NCBI RefSeq assembly: GCF_000003815.2
Contig: NC_049983.1
Location: 22,779,552 to 22,843,551, forward strand
Direction: 5' to 3'
DNA length: 64,000 nucleotides
Source: Branchiostoma floridae
Taxonomy: Eukaryota; Chordata; Leptocardii; Amphioxiformes; Branchiostomatidae
The notes below the pieces were generated by a model. That model had not been told where the DNA came from. It ran no database searches and worked only from the letters and a program-made list of their open reading frames with translations. Positions within the stretch are counted from its first letter, which is position 1; each line of letters begins with the position of its first letter. The position numbers and the translations under genes are program-made. Shown here one piece after another: positions 1 through 11,963 of the stretch.

Positions 1-1819
1 TGGACAGGACCCATCCGTCTGTCCTGGGACAGAAATTTGCTTGTTGGGCAAAAATGATTTTACCCAGTCCAATCCATCCAAAACAGGACTTGAAACTGCT
101 GAAAATGTACTTTTATTATAGAACCATGAAAATCAACAACATATGTTCTTCCAAATAATGAATGGGATTATGGGACAGAAAATTTACTTCCCAGGAAGGA
201 GTTTTACCTCTGGCATTGCTATTGTTTTTGATTGCGTATATGTGAGTTTGCACCAATACAAAATTCTTTTGATGGACTTGAGGTCTGGAACTAGAAGAAA
301 CATTGCAATTTTGGACCCCCTAACAGTATTTTCAGGTACTACAGCAGTATGAAAAAATTAGTTGTCACCACCCCCTTCTTGTGGGTAATATGGACAGCTG
401 GTTTGCCCTACAAGGTCAATGACCTCAATAATAGGCTAATTGGGACTTAAAACATTTTCTGGCAAATCTTACCTCACAGTTTTACACTTAACTTGAATGA
501 TGAATACACTTGTTACACAATTTTTTGTTCTATAGGTGTTGTTGTTAGTCCTTCATTCAAAAACTTCAAAGATCAATGAGTCATGCTGTCGTCAGGTGGC
601 AGTTACTAACTGAGTTAGATAGAATTTTTTTAGAAAGATAACTGCAGGCAAGTGGCATACATGAAAGGTTTCACAGTGTACATGTACAGTGGATGCTTGT
701 CCTTCATTCTAAAAGAAGATCATTGATTGGTTAGTAGGGAACTGCAGTTTATCTGGTTGGGTAGGTCTGAAGATGGTTGTTAGATAAAATTACTGTAAAA
801 GCATTCAAGTTTGTGGTAGAGGGATAATGAACAGTAGTGTTTGCCGTGGTTTTAAGTTCACGATAGTGCCATCAACTGTTGTCACTTACTGAAATGGGAA
901 AATGTTTGGGGTGGTTTTGAATTTGCAGTGAAGCAGCCACTGCGAAAACCACTAACATAAAACCACAGCAAACATTTCTGCCTTTACAGTACATCATATA
1001 GTGGCAGAATATCTGCAGCCTGCAGGCAAATGTCATAAACGGTGAGAGGGGTGGCCTATAATTTACACACTTCTAATGTGCTACACAGTCTTTGGTAAAT
1101 TCAGAAGCGTGACAAACGTCTGTAATGTCTTGCGTTAATTTCAAGCACTTACTTTAATTTGGTGATGTTGAATAAGAATGGTCAAGTTACAAATTGCATG
1201 GAATTAAAACACCTGATTACACCTTACAGGAAAATGACGGTTTACTTTAAAATTAAATGTGCCTCTGTAGAGATCTACCCAAGCTTGAAATGTAGGTCCT
1301 AGAGTGAATTGAAGGTAGTTACTGAACCACTCTGTGATCATTAACTCCCTTGGGAAACTGTACTGTAGTCACTGGAGGACTAGGAGAATTCAGTATTGAA
1401 TGCCAAGTATTGTACCGTTCCACCAAACCATCAAAGAGTTGACTTTATTAAGGTTAAAAGGCATCATTGATATGGCTATTTCATTGAATAAATATGAGAA
1501 AACGAGTACAGTCTGTACATTAGTACTAGATAGCCCATGGTGGTACAGTCCACTGCCACCCCTTGATGATGTTCAGTGAATGGAACGGTCCAGGATAATT
1601 GGGGGAGCATCTCGCCTTGCATGACCAATGAGAGGCTAGACAATCCTTTCAAAACTGATCACCTTTGGGCATTCCAACCGATGGCTTTGTTGGCTGAAGC
1701 CTGTGCCATGTTGGAACACTGGGAGATGTCAGTTCATTAGGGAAGAAAAACCCGGTGCTTGGCCATGCTTCTCTGGAGTGTAGTTGGAAACCAGACCATC
1801 TTAGACATAAGGCACAGCC
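1..1819. other. Upstream non-coding region
   Basis: No exon with a convincing reading frame and splice sites is visible. The only structured item is the MITE-like copy at 791-991. The last 100 bases are presumably promoter and 5' UTR of the GTSE1-like gene; no TATA box stands out. Confidence 0.5.
791..991. repeat. Diverged MITE with TACTGTAAA ends
   Basis: Begins TACTGTAAAAGC and ends in the inverse GCCTTTACAGTA. The interior repeats 'gtggttttaagttc' type words that also read inverted. It is the same family as the better preserved copy at 54564-54747 and the fragment at 61825-61865. There is no coding capacity, so it is probably a non-autonomous DNA element. Confidence 0.6.
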
Positions 1820-2012
1820 ATGGAGGAGATGCTGAGCGTCTTGAAGACACACTGGGAGGATTTCAAGAGGATTGCCGGGCTGGAAGTCCTGGTCACCGAG
1901 GGGGTTGACCTGGTCCTGACCTGTATACTGGTGCTGTTTGTTTTGGGAATCGTTATAAAATCATGCGTCCTTCTTGTAAAGGGATGTGTGGTCGGAGTTC
2001 GCTATATACGCG
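1820..2012 (+). CDS. First coding exon with a hydrophobic segment (GTSE1-like gene)
   Basis: The ATG at 1820 lies in a strong Kozak context (cagccATGGag) and opens 64 codons. A run of about 24 hydrophobic residues (around residues 31-55, LVLTCILVLFVLGIVI...) looks like a membrane segment. The exon ends at a GTAAGA donor in phase 1 and joins the 4484 exon in frame. Vertebrate GTSE1 has no such segment, so this could be an alternative first exon or a small separate gene. Confidence 0.5.
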
Positions 2013-5000
2013 GTAAGATGACATCATATATAACATTATAAGTATCGATGTATCTTAATACTGTATTTACATGCCATGGTGAACAAGACCGTTTTACGAC
2101 ATATAATACGATTATTTCTAGGGGATTTTAAGCCTTCCTTTGTCATGGGATAATCTTGTGGTTTCTAGCGTCCTGCATTTGTTTACCTTTCCCTGGAAAG
2201 CTAGCTCCCCCAGGAGCATTATGGAATGAATGACGCAGTTATGTGGGGCGCAGTGTAGCTTTCATGTGCTAATTTCGCCCAGACAAAACATTTGATAATA
2301 GGATCCCAGTCAAGTAGGCTGGATATCTTATTTGACATTTTAGCCATTGTAATTGGATTTGGGTGACATCTTTTCCTCTGTTTACCTAAATTCAATTTGT
2401 ATCATTTTCTAAGCTTGTGTAGACATATTATATATCTACTCANNNNNNNNNNNNNNNNNNNNNNNNNNNNNNNNNNNNNNNNNNNNNNNNNNNNNNNNNN
2501 NNNNNNNNNNNNNNNNNNNNNNNNNNNNNNNNNNNNNNNNNNACATAGACAAGAAAGGGAGGGAGACGGCCAGGCATATAATTGTTACAGGTATGTAAAC
2601 ATTGTTCCGTATGTATTGCAGTTGATTATCTGTTCAGCAGTTTGGTCCTAAATGGTTTTTTGTTGGCAGAGGTCCGGCTCCGTTTTTTTATGTGTTTTAA
2701 GCGTTTTTATCAGACTTTCTTTTTTGCACTGTTTTTATTTTAGTTAGACGATATAAACACCTAAAGGTCATAAAATTGCCAGAGCCGAACCTCTGCTTGG
2801 AGAGTACTTCAATCAAAGAATACAACATTTATTATTGATTTTACAAATCCTGGGTACCCTGGATTTAATCTTGTTGCAGCTATTGAAATGAAGATTTCTT
2901 GCTCCTTGCTTTCAGCTATTAATATAAATTTCAGTCAACTGTCATGTCTCTAATGTTTAGAATATTGAATCCTATCTTGTGGAAGAGTGCATCCTGTAAA
3001 ATCATGGCATCAAAATAGATTACAGTAATATTGATGGCATCTTCAATGGAGTGTAACTTTAAGGTTCTCTGGAGTCTTCCTTGTAACTTCTTAAGCAAAG
3101 ACAAGATATCAAGAATTAATTTTTGGCACAGCTGACTGTAAGTCAATCTAAAAGTCATTCCAATGTCATTCCAAGTACTCAGTATATGGTTTCCACCTAG
3201 GATGAATGTAATGAAAACACTGGGCTGACATGCACCACAAATCTTCATGCTCTAGAAACAACAGACTGTAATCCTGATGCCTGCCTGGCATTGATTAGGC
3301 CCAGGAAGCAAAATGTTGTGTTTCCTGTTTCAGTTCTGAAAAAATTAGGGTCTGTAGGCGGGATTATCTTTTTTTCGTTGAATTCTTTTTTTAAGACAAA
3401 AAACTCTGAGTTAAATACTGAGTTTAATCAAGTAAAACTGAAATGCATTTAAGGTCCCTTATATCTTCAATGTCAAACTTTAATTTTGTGCATTAAGGTT
3501 ACAAATCTGTTGACATTTATCTTTCATTAGGTAGTACAAGGAGTTTTTTTACCTTTAGAAGAAGCTTTAGCTAAATAAGAATTCTAACTGGAAACTATGT
3601 GTCTCAACTGTCCACAAAAAAAGGCTAGGGCCGGCAAGTTTTTCTAGGGTAGGTAGAGAAACAGGAAACACAATATTTTTTTCCCTAGGCCTTACTGCCC
3701 CCAGGCAAATATTTACCCTGCCTGAGGCCATGGTACACTGCATCCGTTCAGGGATCATCCTATTACTGTACTAGGCCACTCAAACTTGGGGTTATATGGA
3801 CAAGGTCTTCTGACTGGTCACCCCCAGTCTGATCTCAGTACAAGCATACAACAGGAATTTCCTAAACATGAGTTTTAATTTCAATCTGGGAGGAGGACTA
3901 ATGTTGTGAAATCACTAAAAAAAAGGAAAACAGTAAAAGAGTTAAATTTGATAGAATACAATATTGCATGGTATTTACCGTATGAATAATGTCATACATT
4001 AAAATTGACATTATTCTTGCTACAGTGTTTGAAAGAAAGATTTCAAATAAGCTATAAAAGTATCATAAACTATTTATACAAGTGTATTTCCTCCTTTCAG
4101 GGAAAGGATGCCTGGTGATGTACATAATTGCTAACTTGCTCATTGTGCATAATCTGTAAGAGGATCCTACAGTAGCATTTATAAGATCTAGTATCAAAAG
4201 CTGGCAAAGGAGTGTACCTTCCGTGGCCAACTGCTATACACACTCCTAGGCCGGCTCATTCCCTTTGCCAGCTTTTGATACTATCTTATGCTTTCATATA
4301 GGATCTGCTTGGAGATTAGAGATTGTGCACTGATGCATTGAACAGGGGAAACTTGAACAGCCCAAAATAAAATGTGCACAGTTCTGTTATCCCTGAACCA
4401 ACCATTTTTGGAATGTTGCCATGGCTTGTGACTGACATGTGAACCCATTAAATCACAATGTAAACATTTATGTTTTTCTGCAGGAATGCTGACCTCCCCC
4501 AGAGTAAAGAGGGACATCCTGGACACAACAGATCATGTCAATAGAGTGGAAGATTCCACTAAGGATGAAGGGGGCATGGTATCAGATGATTCTCCCAATG
4601 AAGCAAAACAGAATGAAGTAAACAACGACAAAATAGAAGGTAAGAAAGAACTTACTGAACATTTTTCGTATTGCAATTTGTAAAATGTAATCATTATTAT
4701 AAGGCTCTGAGATTTCCCATAATAACAAGACCAATAGCAAAAAAAAATTCATATTTTATTAAGATTCATCTGTGGACAGAAAATATGATTTTAACCTTTA
4801 GATTTTCCTATTCATAATTAAATTGCACACAGCTTGCAACGAATGACTATGACACTTTAACCTTAGCCTGGCATATAAGCTGTCGTGATATAATGGTTTC
4901 CTTGGAGATTGATTTTAGAGGTTTGCTGGGGCATGAATAATTCAGTGCTTTATTGAACACATGCCAGATGTAGCCTCAGGTCATGTTCATGTTCATCTGT

Positions 5001-8000
5001 CTGTTTATTGTTTAATGTTGACTTTGGCCATGTCATTGATTTGAATCGTCCAAAAGAATGAAGTTATAAGAAATATATTTGTATCTAGAGTAGACAAATT
5101 TCTGGAGTTAAAACCTCTTGATTGGAATCAAACCCTTGCTAACTAAGATCTTTAATACTACTGTCTCCAGGCCTTGATATTGATTTTCAAAACACTGTAA
5201 TGACTAGTCACTAGCCCCTAGGGATTATGTAAGTAAAGCAGACATTTGCAGTAACTGACACTGTTTCATGTACCTGCCATATACATACATTTAGTGTCCC
5301 ACTGACAGGCCCCAGCAATGCATTACACTTTGATGGGAATACTAGTACTAGCATTTGTCTGTTGTCGGTTGAATGCCAATACTGGCAGTAGATGCAGAAG
5401 TTGAAACTGTAAACTAGGAATCTCAAATTCCATAAGACATGCTCTCAAGTCTCATCTTTTAATTTTATCATCCAGAATGCTTCATGTATCCATCTCCAAA
5501 ACATTCATATCCAAACTCTGTGTAAGTTGTTTAACTAGAAATAAGGGGAAATCCTCTGAATGGCGAATGTAATTTTATATCTCTATTGTAGTGTTTGTAT
5601 AATTTCTAACTGGCATTGTTTGCCATCTACCTAGATGCTGTCGGACTTCTGGAGACAGAAGAGTTTGACTTTGACATACCTGTCTCACCTGTCAACAAGT
5701 AAGTGGTTTGATTACTATCAGATTAGAATTGCAATTACGATACAGACATGGGCCACACTCACAGGCAGTAGAATGCTATAGCTAGTCTTGTGACCCACAC
5801 ATAAGTACATAGGCACTACTTCATCAGACAAGAAAAGTAAACAGTTCTTTTAACCATCTGACAATATGGTAGCCTGATTGATGAAAAAACAGTCCATTTT
5901 TTTTATTTGTCTGCATGTGCAAAGATTACAACAAGCTATGGTCATAATTTTTTTGTATGTGACTTTTGCATCAAGAACCATCTGAATTTTGTATATTTCT
6001 GGAAAAGAGAGAACATTTAGGTTCTGTTGAAATAATCTGTGATTCCCTTTCCAGGGAACAAGAGGGAGAAACCAGTGTCAACAAGGAAGACAATGAAGAA
6101 GACGATGACGAAGTCTTCTTCGGTCCTGTGGGATTCCGAGAGCAGGTCATCTCCAAGGCCAAGGATATACAGGAGGAGGAAGAGAAGTTTGTGCCACTGG
6201 AACTGAACGGGGACCAGTATGCAGAGCTCTTCGTGGAGGCCACAAGGCTGGCTAAAGAGCTGGAGAAGGAGAGCAAGAGAAACCGGGAAGAGGAGATCAA
6301 GTTGGCGAAGACTGAGGCACGGCTTTTCAAGAAGAAGGCCCCGCAAAACAGTCCCCGTAACAGTCCCCGCAGGATGACCTACACTCTTGATACGCCGGAA
6401 AAGGAGGGGCCTTCAAGTTCAACAACAACAGCCGATGCACAGGATTCAAAACAAACGCAGCAAAACAACGAGGTTAAAGAGGGACAGAGTGGTTTGATAC
6501 CAAAAAGACTAGGCAGACCAGCAGTGCGAAACAATACCTACACCAGTAATGGGAGTTCTAGAATCGGGTCTGGTATAAGACCCCCAGGTTCTAGCAGTGG
6601 TAGCCAGAAGTTGAGCTGCTCTAACAACGAGTCGGGAGAAAAGGCAGCAACGGAAAAGTCGGCGGATAGCTCAGAAAAGGAAGCCAACGGAAGAAGAGAA
6701 CTGATCAAACCTGGTATACGCAAGGGCACATTCACAATGAGTCCTATCAACACCAACAGTAACAATTCCCATGTAACAAGGAATGGCAGCGACAGCAATG
6801 GCGCAGCGGATGCACCAAAGCAGCCTGTGAAGAGACGATCGGGGATTCCCGCCCCCGGCAGCAGGGGCTCGAGCCTGCCCAGGTCCCAGATCCCCAGGAA
6901 GGGGTCTGCCGGGATGAACAGCTCCATGAACCGGTCGGTGTCTATGGAGAGCAGAATGAGCAGGAGCGCTAGCCAGAATGGACAAAATGTAAGTCTAGTG
7001 TTCTGTAAGCATTATGTACATGTTGGTTGCTGCCTTGCGGTTGCAGGGATGTTCACTTGTTGACGTTTTCTGCTTGTAAAATGGTTTTAAGATGTCAGGA
7101 CGGTCAGGAATAAAAATTTTGTAGCCCTTACACAATCTCTCGCTGTCAGGCTCAATGGGTCTTCTAAGGGCCTTAGCATGCCAGTGGAAGGGTCCTAGAA
7201 GTGTGATTCGGTCAGGCTTTGATGTGAGGTGCTATTTAGATTTTCTGTCTGTCAACATACATTTTTATGTACCTTGTGTTAGTATTTTTTTAATTCAAGT
7301 TGACAGGTTGACGATGAAAAGGGACTTCTCTGAGAAGGCATTCTTTCTATGAAACATTTCTGGACGAATACATATCACTGACTGAGATAGAACTACTAAA
7401 CCTAATTACTGTGAGTGTGAGGGTGGTGTTATTAGAACTGTCTGTAACGTATCAATTTCCACAAACAGGACAGCACAAACCCCAGCCTGGGTTCTCTGGG
7501 GCGCAGCTTCAGTAACGGCAGTATCGACGACTCGGACGACGCGGCCAGCGTGACGTCTGACGCCAGCGACATCTCCACAGCCTCAGCTCCCGCTGCTGTC
7601 AAGAGGAAAGGCTCGGTGGGATCGCTACCCCAGAATGCAAAGGTACAGCAAGGCAACCAGGTATAGCAGACTTCAAACCCCTCTGGCAGAACAAACAGGA
7701 ACTGTACTGCTGCGTGTACACACGTGCACTGTCACACACACACACACACACACACACTGTCACACACACACACACACACACACACTGTCACACACACACA
7801 CACAAGCACACGCACGCACACACACACACTGNNNNNNNNNNNNNNNNNNNNNNNNNNNNNNNNNNNNNNNNNNNNNNNNNNNNNNNNNNNNNNNNNNNNN
7901 NNNNNNNNNNNNNNNNNNNNNNNNNNNNNNNNNNNNNNNNNNNNNNNNNNNNNNNNNNNNNNNNNNNNNNNNNNNNNNNNNNNNNNNNNNNNNNNNNNNN

Positions 8001-11000
8001 NNNNNNNNNNNNNNNNNNNNNNNNNNNNNNNNNNNNNNNNNNNNNNNNNNNNNNNNNNNNNNNNNNNNNNNNNNNNNNNNNNNNNNNNNNNNNNNNNNNN
8101 NNNNNNNNNNNNNNNNNNNNNNNNNNNNNNNNNNNNNNNNNNNNNNNNNNNNNNNNNNNNNNNNNNNNNNNNNNNNNNNNNNNNNNNNNNNNNNNNNNNN
8201 NNNNNNNNNNNNNNNNNNNNNNNNNNNNNNNNNNNNNNNNNNNNNNNNNNNNNNNNNNNNNNNNNNNNNNNNNNNNNNNNNNNNNNNNNNNNNNNNNNNN
8301 NNNNNNNNNNNNNNNNNNNNNNNNNNNNNNNNNNNNNNNNNNNNNNNNNNNNNNNNNNNNNNNNNNNNNNNNNNNNNNNNNNTAGATACCATGTACTAGG
8401 CTATTACAGAAACCTATTGTATAATAGATAACTGATTAGAAACAAAACACAGAAATGTTTGTACCATTATTGCCTCAATAAAGTTTATGTTGTGTTTTAG
8501 GTTGTGAAGACTAGCGCCATGCCACAGCGCTCTGGGAGTGTGCCCAAGCTGTCGGGTCGCCGCCGGTCAAACTCTGCTTCTTCTACATCCAGGACTTCAT
8601 CAACACCCTCCAAAGGTGAGAGCTTTGGTCGTTAAACCAAACCAAACTTAAGGGTTCTAATCCCAGCACAGTCATCACTGTTCTGAGTACTGATTTGCAC
8701 ACTTCTGTTTGGGCTTGAGATCCTATTGTAGAGAACATTTATCATGATAACTTAATTTGGCTTCTTGTGTGAAGAGGGTAAGAATAGGGCTACGTCCCAA
8801 TGTGTAATGTCCAAAAACAATCTGTTGACCAGTCCCAACTTCAAGGATACGAAAATTGTTAAGCTAGTTAGGCTAGTGAAAGTTTTCCGTATGTACGTGT
8901 GGTCACTAGCCGTCACTAGCTAGGTAACCTCCACACTAGCTAGGGGACCTCTAGGCTAGGAAGTGTATAAATAATAAACGGTGATATTATTGATATGTCA
9001 TATAAGCCCTTTAAATTAAAACTAATACAACAAAATCACCAATCTCCCCCCAGGTCCCAGCAAGAAGCGAGTACCATGCCTCCAGCCACCCCAGACCAAG
9101 CCCCAGCTGGCCAAACCCGCGGCCTCAGCCAACACCAGCTTCTCCAAGAAGTCCCTGCTCCCCGGGGGAGGCTACGGTGTGCCCATGCCTAAGAAACAGC
9201 AGCCCATGAGAGCCACGCTGCCCATGTCTCAGATCAGCACTCCCAAGGTTAATGGTAAGTAAGGCTTCAGTTCTTTTCCAACTCCAAGTAACAAGCCTGC
9301 ATCTGCTGGGGCCGTCTTACACACGGCATGCAATTCTGTCCCTGCGAGACTTAGTGTGCCAGTAGACGAGAGGGTGGAGAAGGAATTGCACATCCCTCAT
9401 TCACCTTAAAAAGTCACCAGAAAATGTATGAAAGCTTTACCGCATACTTACTGAATGGATTGGCAACTAGTTATGGATTGTGTCTTGCAGATGTCTACTA
9501 CCACAGTGATACACAATATAAAAGCTACTCAAGCAGCTTGATAGATTTGTTAACAGTCAGAATTGTTCAGGTAGTGTCTACTGTCTTTTATCAGTGATTG
9601 ATAAAACATTTCATGTAGTCCACTCCTAGTGCCATATACAGTATTTGTACAAAAGATAGTGGATGCCATCTGAAAGTGATTTTGCTTTTCAAAAACAATA
9701 CAGTTGCTTGAGTAACCTTTATATTGTGTATCTTACTACATGGATGTCTAACCTTCATCAACATATCAATATCAATGATACCACAACCTGTTCTCTCTTC
9801 CCCCACAGGAAACAGCCAGGTGCAGTCGACCCCCCGGACCATCCCTGCCCTGACCCCCCGCGCCTCCATCCCCTCAGCCTCCACACCGGTGGTGCAGGAC
9901 AAGAAGGTGGTGCCCAAACGCATCTCCGTGGATGAACAGCCTGGAAGCGCAAACAGGTAACCGTGGTAACAGCCATCTGGTTCATTTCATTGACCTTATT
10001 TGTTTGGATAAGAAGAAAAAAGTAAGTAAAAACAATGTTTCACTTCGCCGAACGTAATTATTTCTAAAGCTGAAAGTGAATCTTCTGAGCAGACCACCGG
10101 CAGCAGTTTCCAATTAGGAAGGAAACCCAGTAAAAAGTTATCGTTGCAATTTATATTTAGCTAAATGTGAATATTCTCTCCAGTTTGCAGCCTGCAGTAC
10201 CCAATCAGAAAGGAATGTACAATACCGGTGAAAGGAATCATTATGATTTATAAAGCTGCATTTGCATATTATGTGCCGTCTGTAGCGAGGACTAGGAGTA
10301 GGAGGGCATTTTCAAATTATATACCAGTGAAACAGCACAACAAGAAAGTTATTGTTATGATTCATAATGCTGAATCTGAATCATCTCTCCAGACCGCTGC
10401 CTGCAGTGCCCAGCACCCCACAGAACAGTAGGATCCCCAGTGCATCCTCCGCGTCGTCCAGGAGACGGTCGGGCATCCCCACCCCCAGGAGCATGCAGAG
10501 GCAGTCCAGACTCCCACCCAGGGGCTCCGCACTACCCACACCTGGGTAAGCATGCCAGGGAATTCTAAAATTAGGAATGGGTACTTCAAGAGTTTTGTTT
10601 TACAACAACGTATAACCCCCAGTGTTACATTCCACTCCAAGTCACTGCATGAGATTTTCAATGATGAACTTTTGTAAAATTGTCATCATCTGTTTATGAA
10701 TTGGAGAAAGAAATAAGTGGGCAGCATTGTGTTGAAGTCATGATTTTGTTTTCTGGCTGACCTTGTTTTGAGTGTATTAAGATGGACATCAAAGGACCTG
10801 CTGGTCTGAGCTGCATGGGAACACAGCGTGAAGACTAAGCTGACTGCTGCCCACCCATGTCAGAGACCCCCCGCAGTAGTTTAATCAAGCACTGGATACT
10901 ACATGTTTACTATACCTTGTTTTTTTTGCACAGGTCCAGTAGAAGGTCCTGCCTCCCTACACTTGCAGCCAATGACAGTCCCTCAGAATTCCCGGCCACA

Positions 11001-11963
11001 CACTTGAGGAAGGTGCAGGAAATAAACGATTCTCCGCTGGCGCTGAGAGGCTCCGGTCCAGACAACCTGCCCAAGGCGCTCATCGACTTTGGAGACGAGG
11101 ACATGAAAAGCAACTCTCCTGCTGTAGCAAACGTGAGTAGTCTTTTGTACCGTTGTTTCTTGTCTTGTGTTGTAATTAGCGGTGGGTACCAGTACAAGAA
11201 ATTCAGGTCCAGGTACGGTCCAGGTCCAGAGGATGGGATGCAGGTCCGGACCTGAACCTACATGTCTGTGAAAACTTGTGAATGGGTGATGTTCAAATCA
11301 ATGGTCCATTTTGCTACGAAAGGAATCTGTGCGATGACTTCCACTGGCGTTTTCAAGTTTTTCAAGTTAGACTGTAGAAACTTGGTAAAATGAGTACTCG
11401 AGTATCAACTCTCCTCTACTTTGCTGTTGTTACCTGTAGACCAGTAAGACTGTCGTGATTCTTGACCAGATTCGTANNNNNNNNNNNNNNNNNNNNNNNN
11501 NNNNNNNNNNNNNNNNNNNNNNNNNNNNNNNNNNNNNNNNNNNNNNNNNNNNNNNNNNNNNNNNNNNNNNNNNNNNACTGCTGCTTACTTTCTTAAAATG
11601 ACTTCAGAGCCCTGGAGGCTGTCTCCAGCTTTAGATTTATTTTCTGTGTCCCACTCGTTGTTTGGGAGTCAATGTTGTTGATTTTAATTGTTCAATCTGT
11701 CCTTTAAAGTTTAAAGTATATTTTCATCAGTTTTGTATCATTCAGACTTTTTTGGGATGGATGGGCTGAAATTTGCATCCTGGGAAAAAAGGAAGGGCCC
11801 TAGAGACAGCCATGCAGACTGTGTAGGGAAGCACATTTAGCCCTGGTCCTTTGTCTGTATATATAAATCACTCATTGTATGAGTTGAAAAGATCTTTGAA
11901 GTATGTCAAAGATAAGAATTAATGTTTTTCTTTTTGTTTGCCCCACAGTTGATAGACATCTGA
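1820..11963 (+). CDS. GTSE1: GTSE1-like microtubule/clathrin-associated protein
   Basis: Eleven coding exons join in phase: 1820-2012, 4484-4639, 5635-5698, 6055-6988, 7469-7642, 8501-8615, 9054-9254, 9809-9956, 10393-10545, 10934-11132, 11949-11963. The total is 2352 nt (783 aa), close to human GTSE1 (about 740 aa). The match rests on an N-terminal acidic block: LLETEEFDFDIPVSP (5635 exon), then DDDEVFFGPVGF (start of the 6055 exon), as in vertebrate GTSE1. The rest is Ser/Pro/Arg-rich and presumably disordered, with SGIP, SQIP, SRIP and SGIP motifs (EB1-type SxIP) and LIDF plus a terminal LIDI (clathrin-box type, a GTSE1 hallmark). Vertebrate GTSE1 stabilises mitotic microtubules, binds clathrin and restrains p53; those roles are inferred here. 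The first exon encodes an unexpected hydrophobic segment, and an alternative start is the ATG at 4486. Gaps of N within introns at 2443, 7832 and 11477 could hide further exons. Confidence 0.85.
2443..2542. other. Assembly gap (100 N)
   Basis: Run of N inside intron 1 of the GTSE1-like gene. The sequence just after it ends in a good donor (ttacag then gtatgt at 2591), so an exon may begin within the gap and end at 2590. I cannot place its start. Confidence 0.9.
4149..4318. repeat. Palindromic MITE, family P, copy 1
   Basis: Nested inverted repeats: tagtatcaaaagctggcaaagg at about 4190-4210 pairs with its complement at about 4261-4282. Outer arms carry 'ggatcctacag' and 'ggatctgcttggagatta'. 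The same structure recurs at 14473-14645 and 32208-32357. There is no ORF; it lies in an intron. Confidence 0.75.
7725..7831 (+). repeat. (CA)n microsatellite running into a gap
   Basis: CACACA runs broken by CTGT, ending in an N gap. Intronic, between the 7469 and 8501 exons of the GTSE1-like gene. Confidence 0.95.
7832..8382. other. Assembly gap (551 N)
   Basis: Run of N behind the CA repeat. It lies in a phase-0 intron, and the flanking exons join without it. Confidence 0.95.
11477..11576. other. Assembly gap (100 N)
   Basis: Run of N in the last intron of the GTSE1-like gene. It could hide one more exon carrying an additional LID motif. Confidence 0.95.

Noticed and set aside
7635-8431. 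Long frames through the CA repeat and N gap
   Set aside because: Made of dinucleotide repeat and unknown bases.
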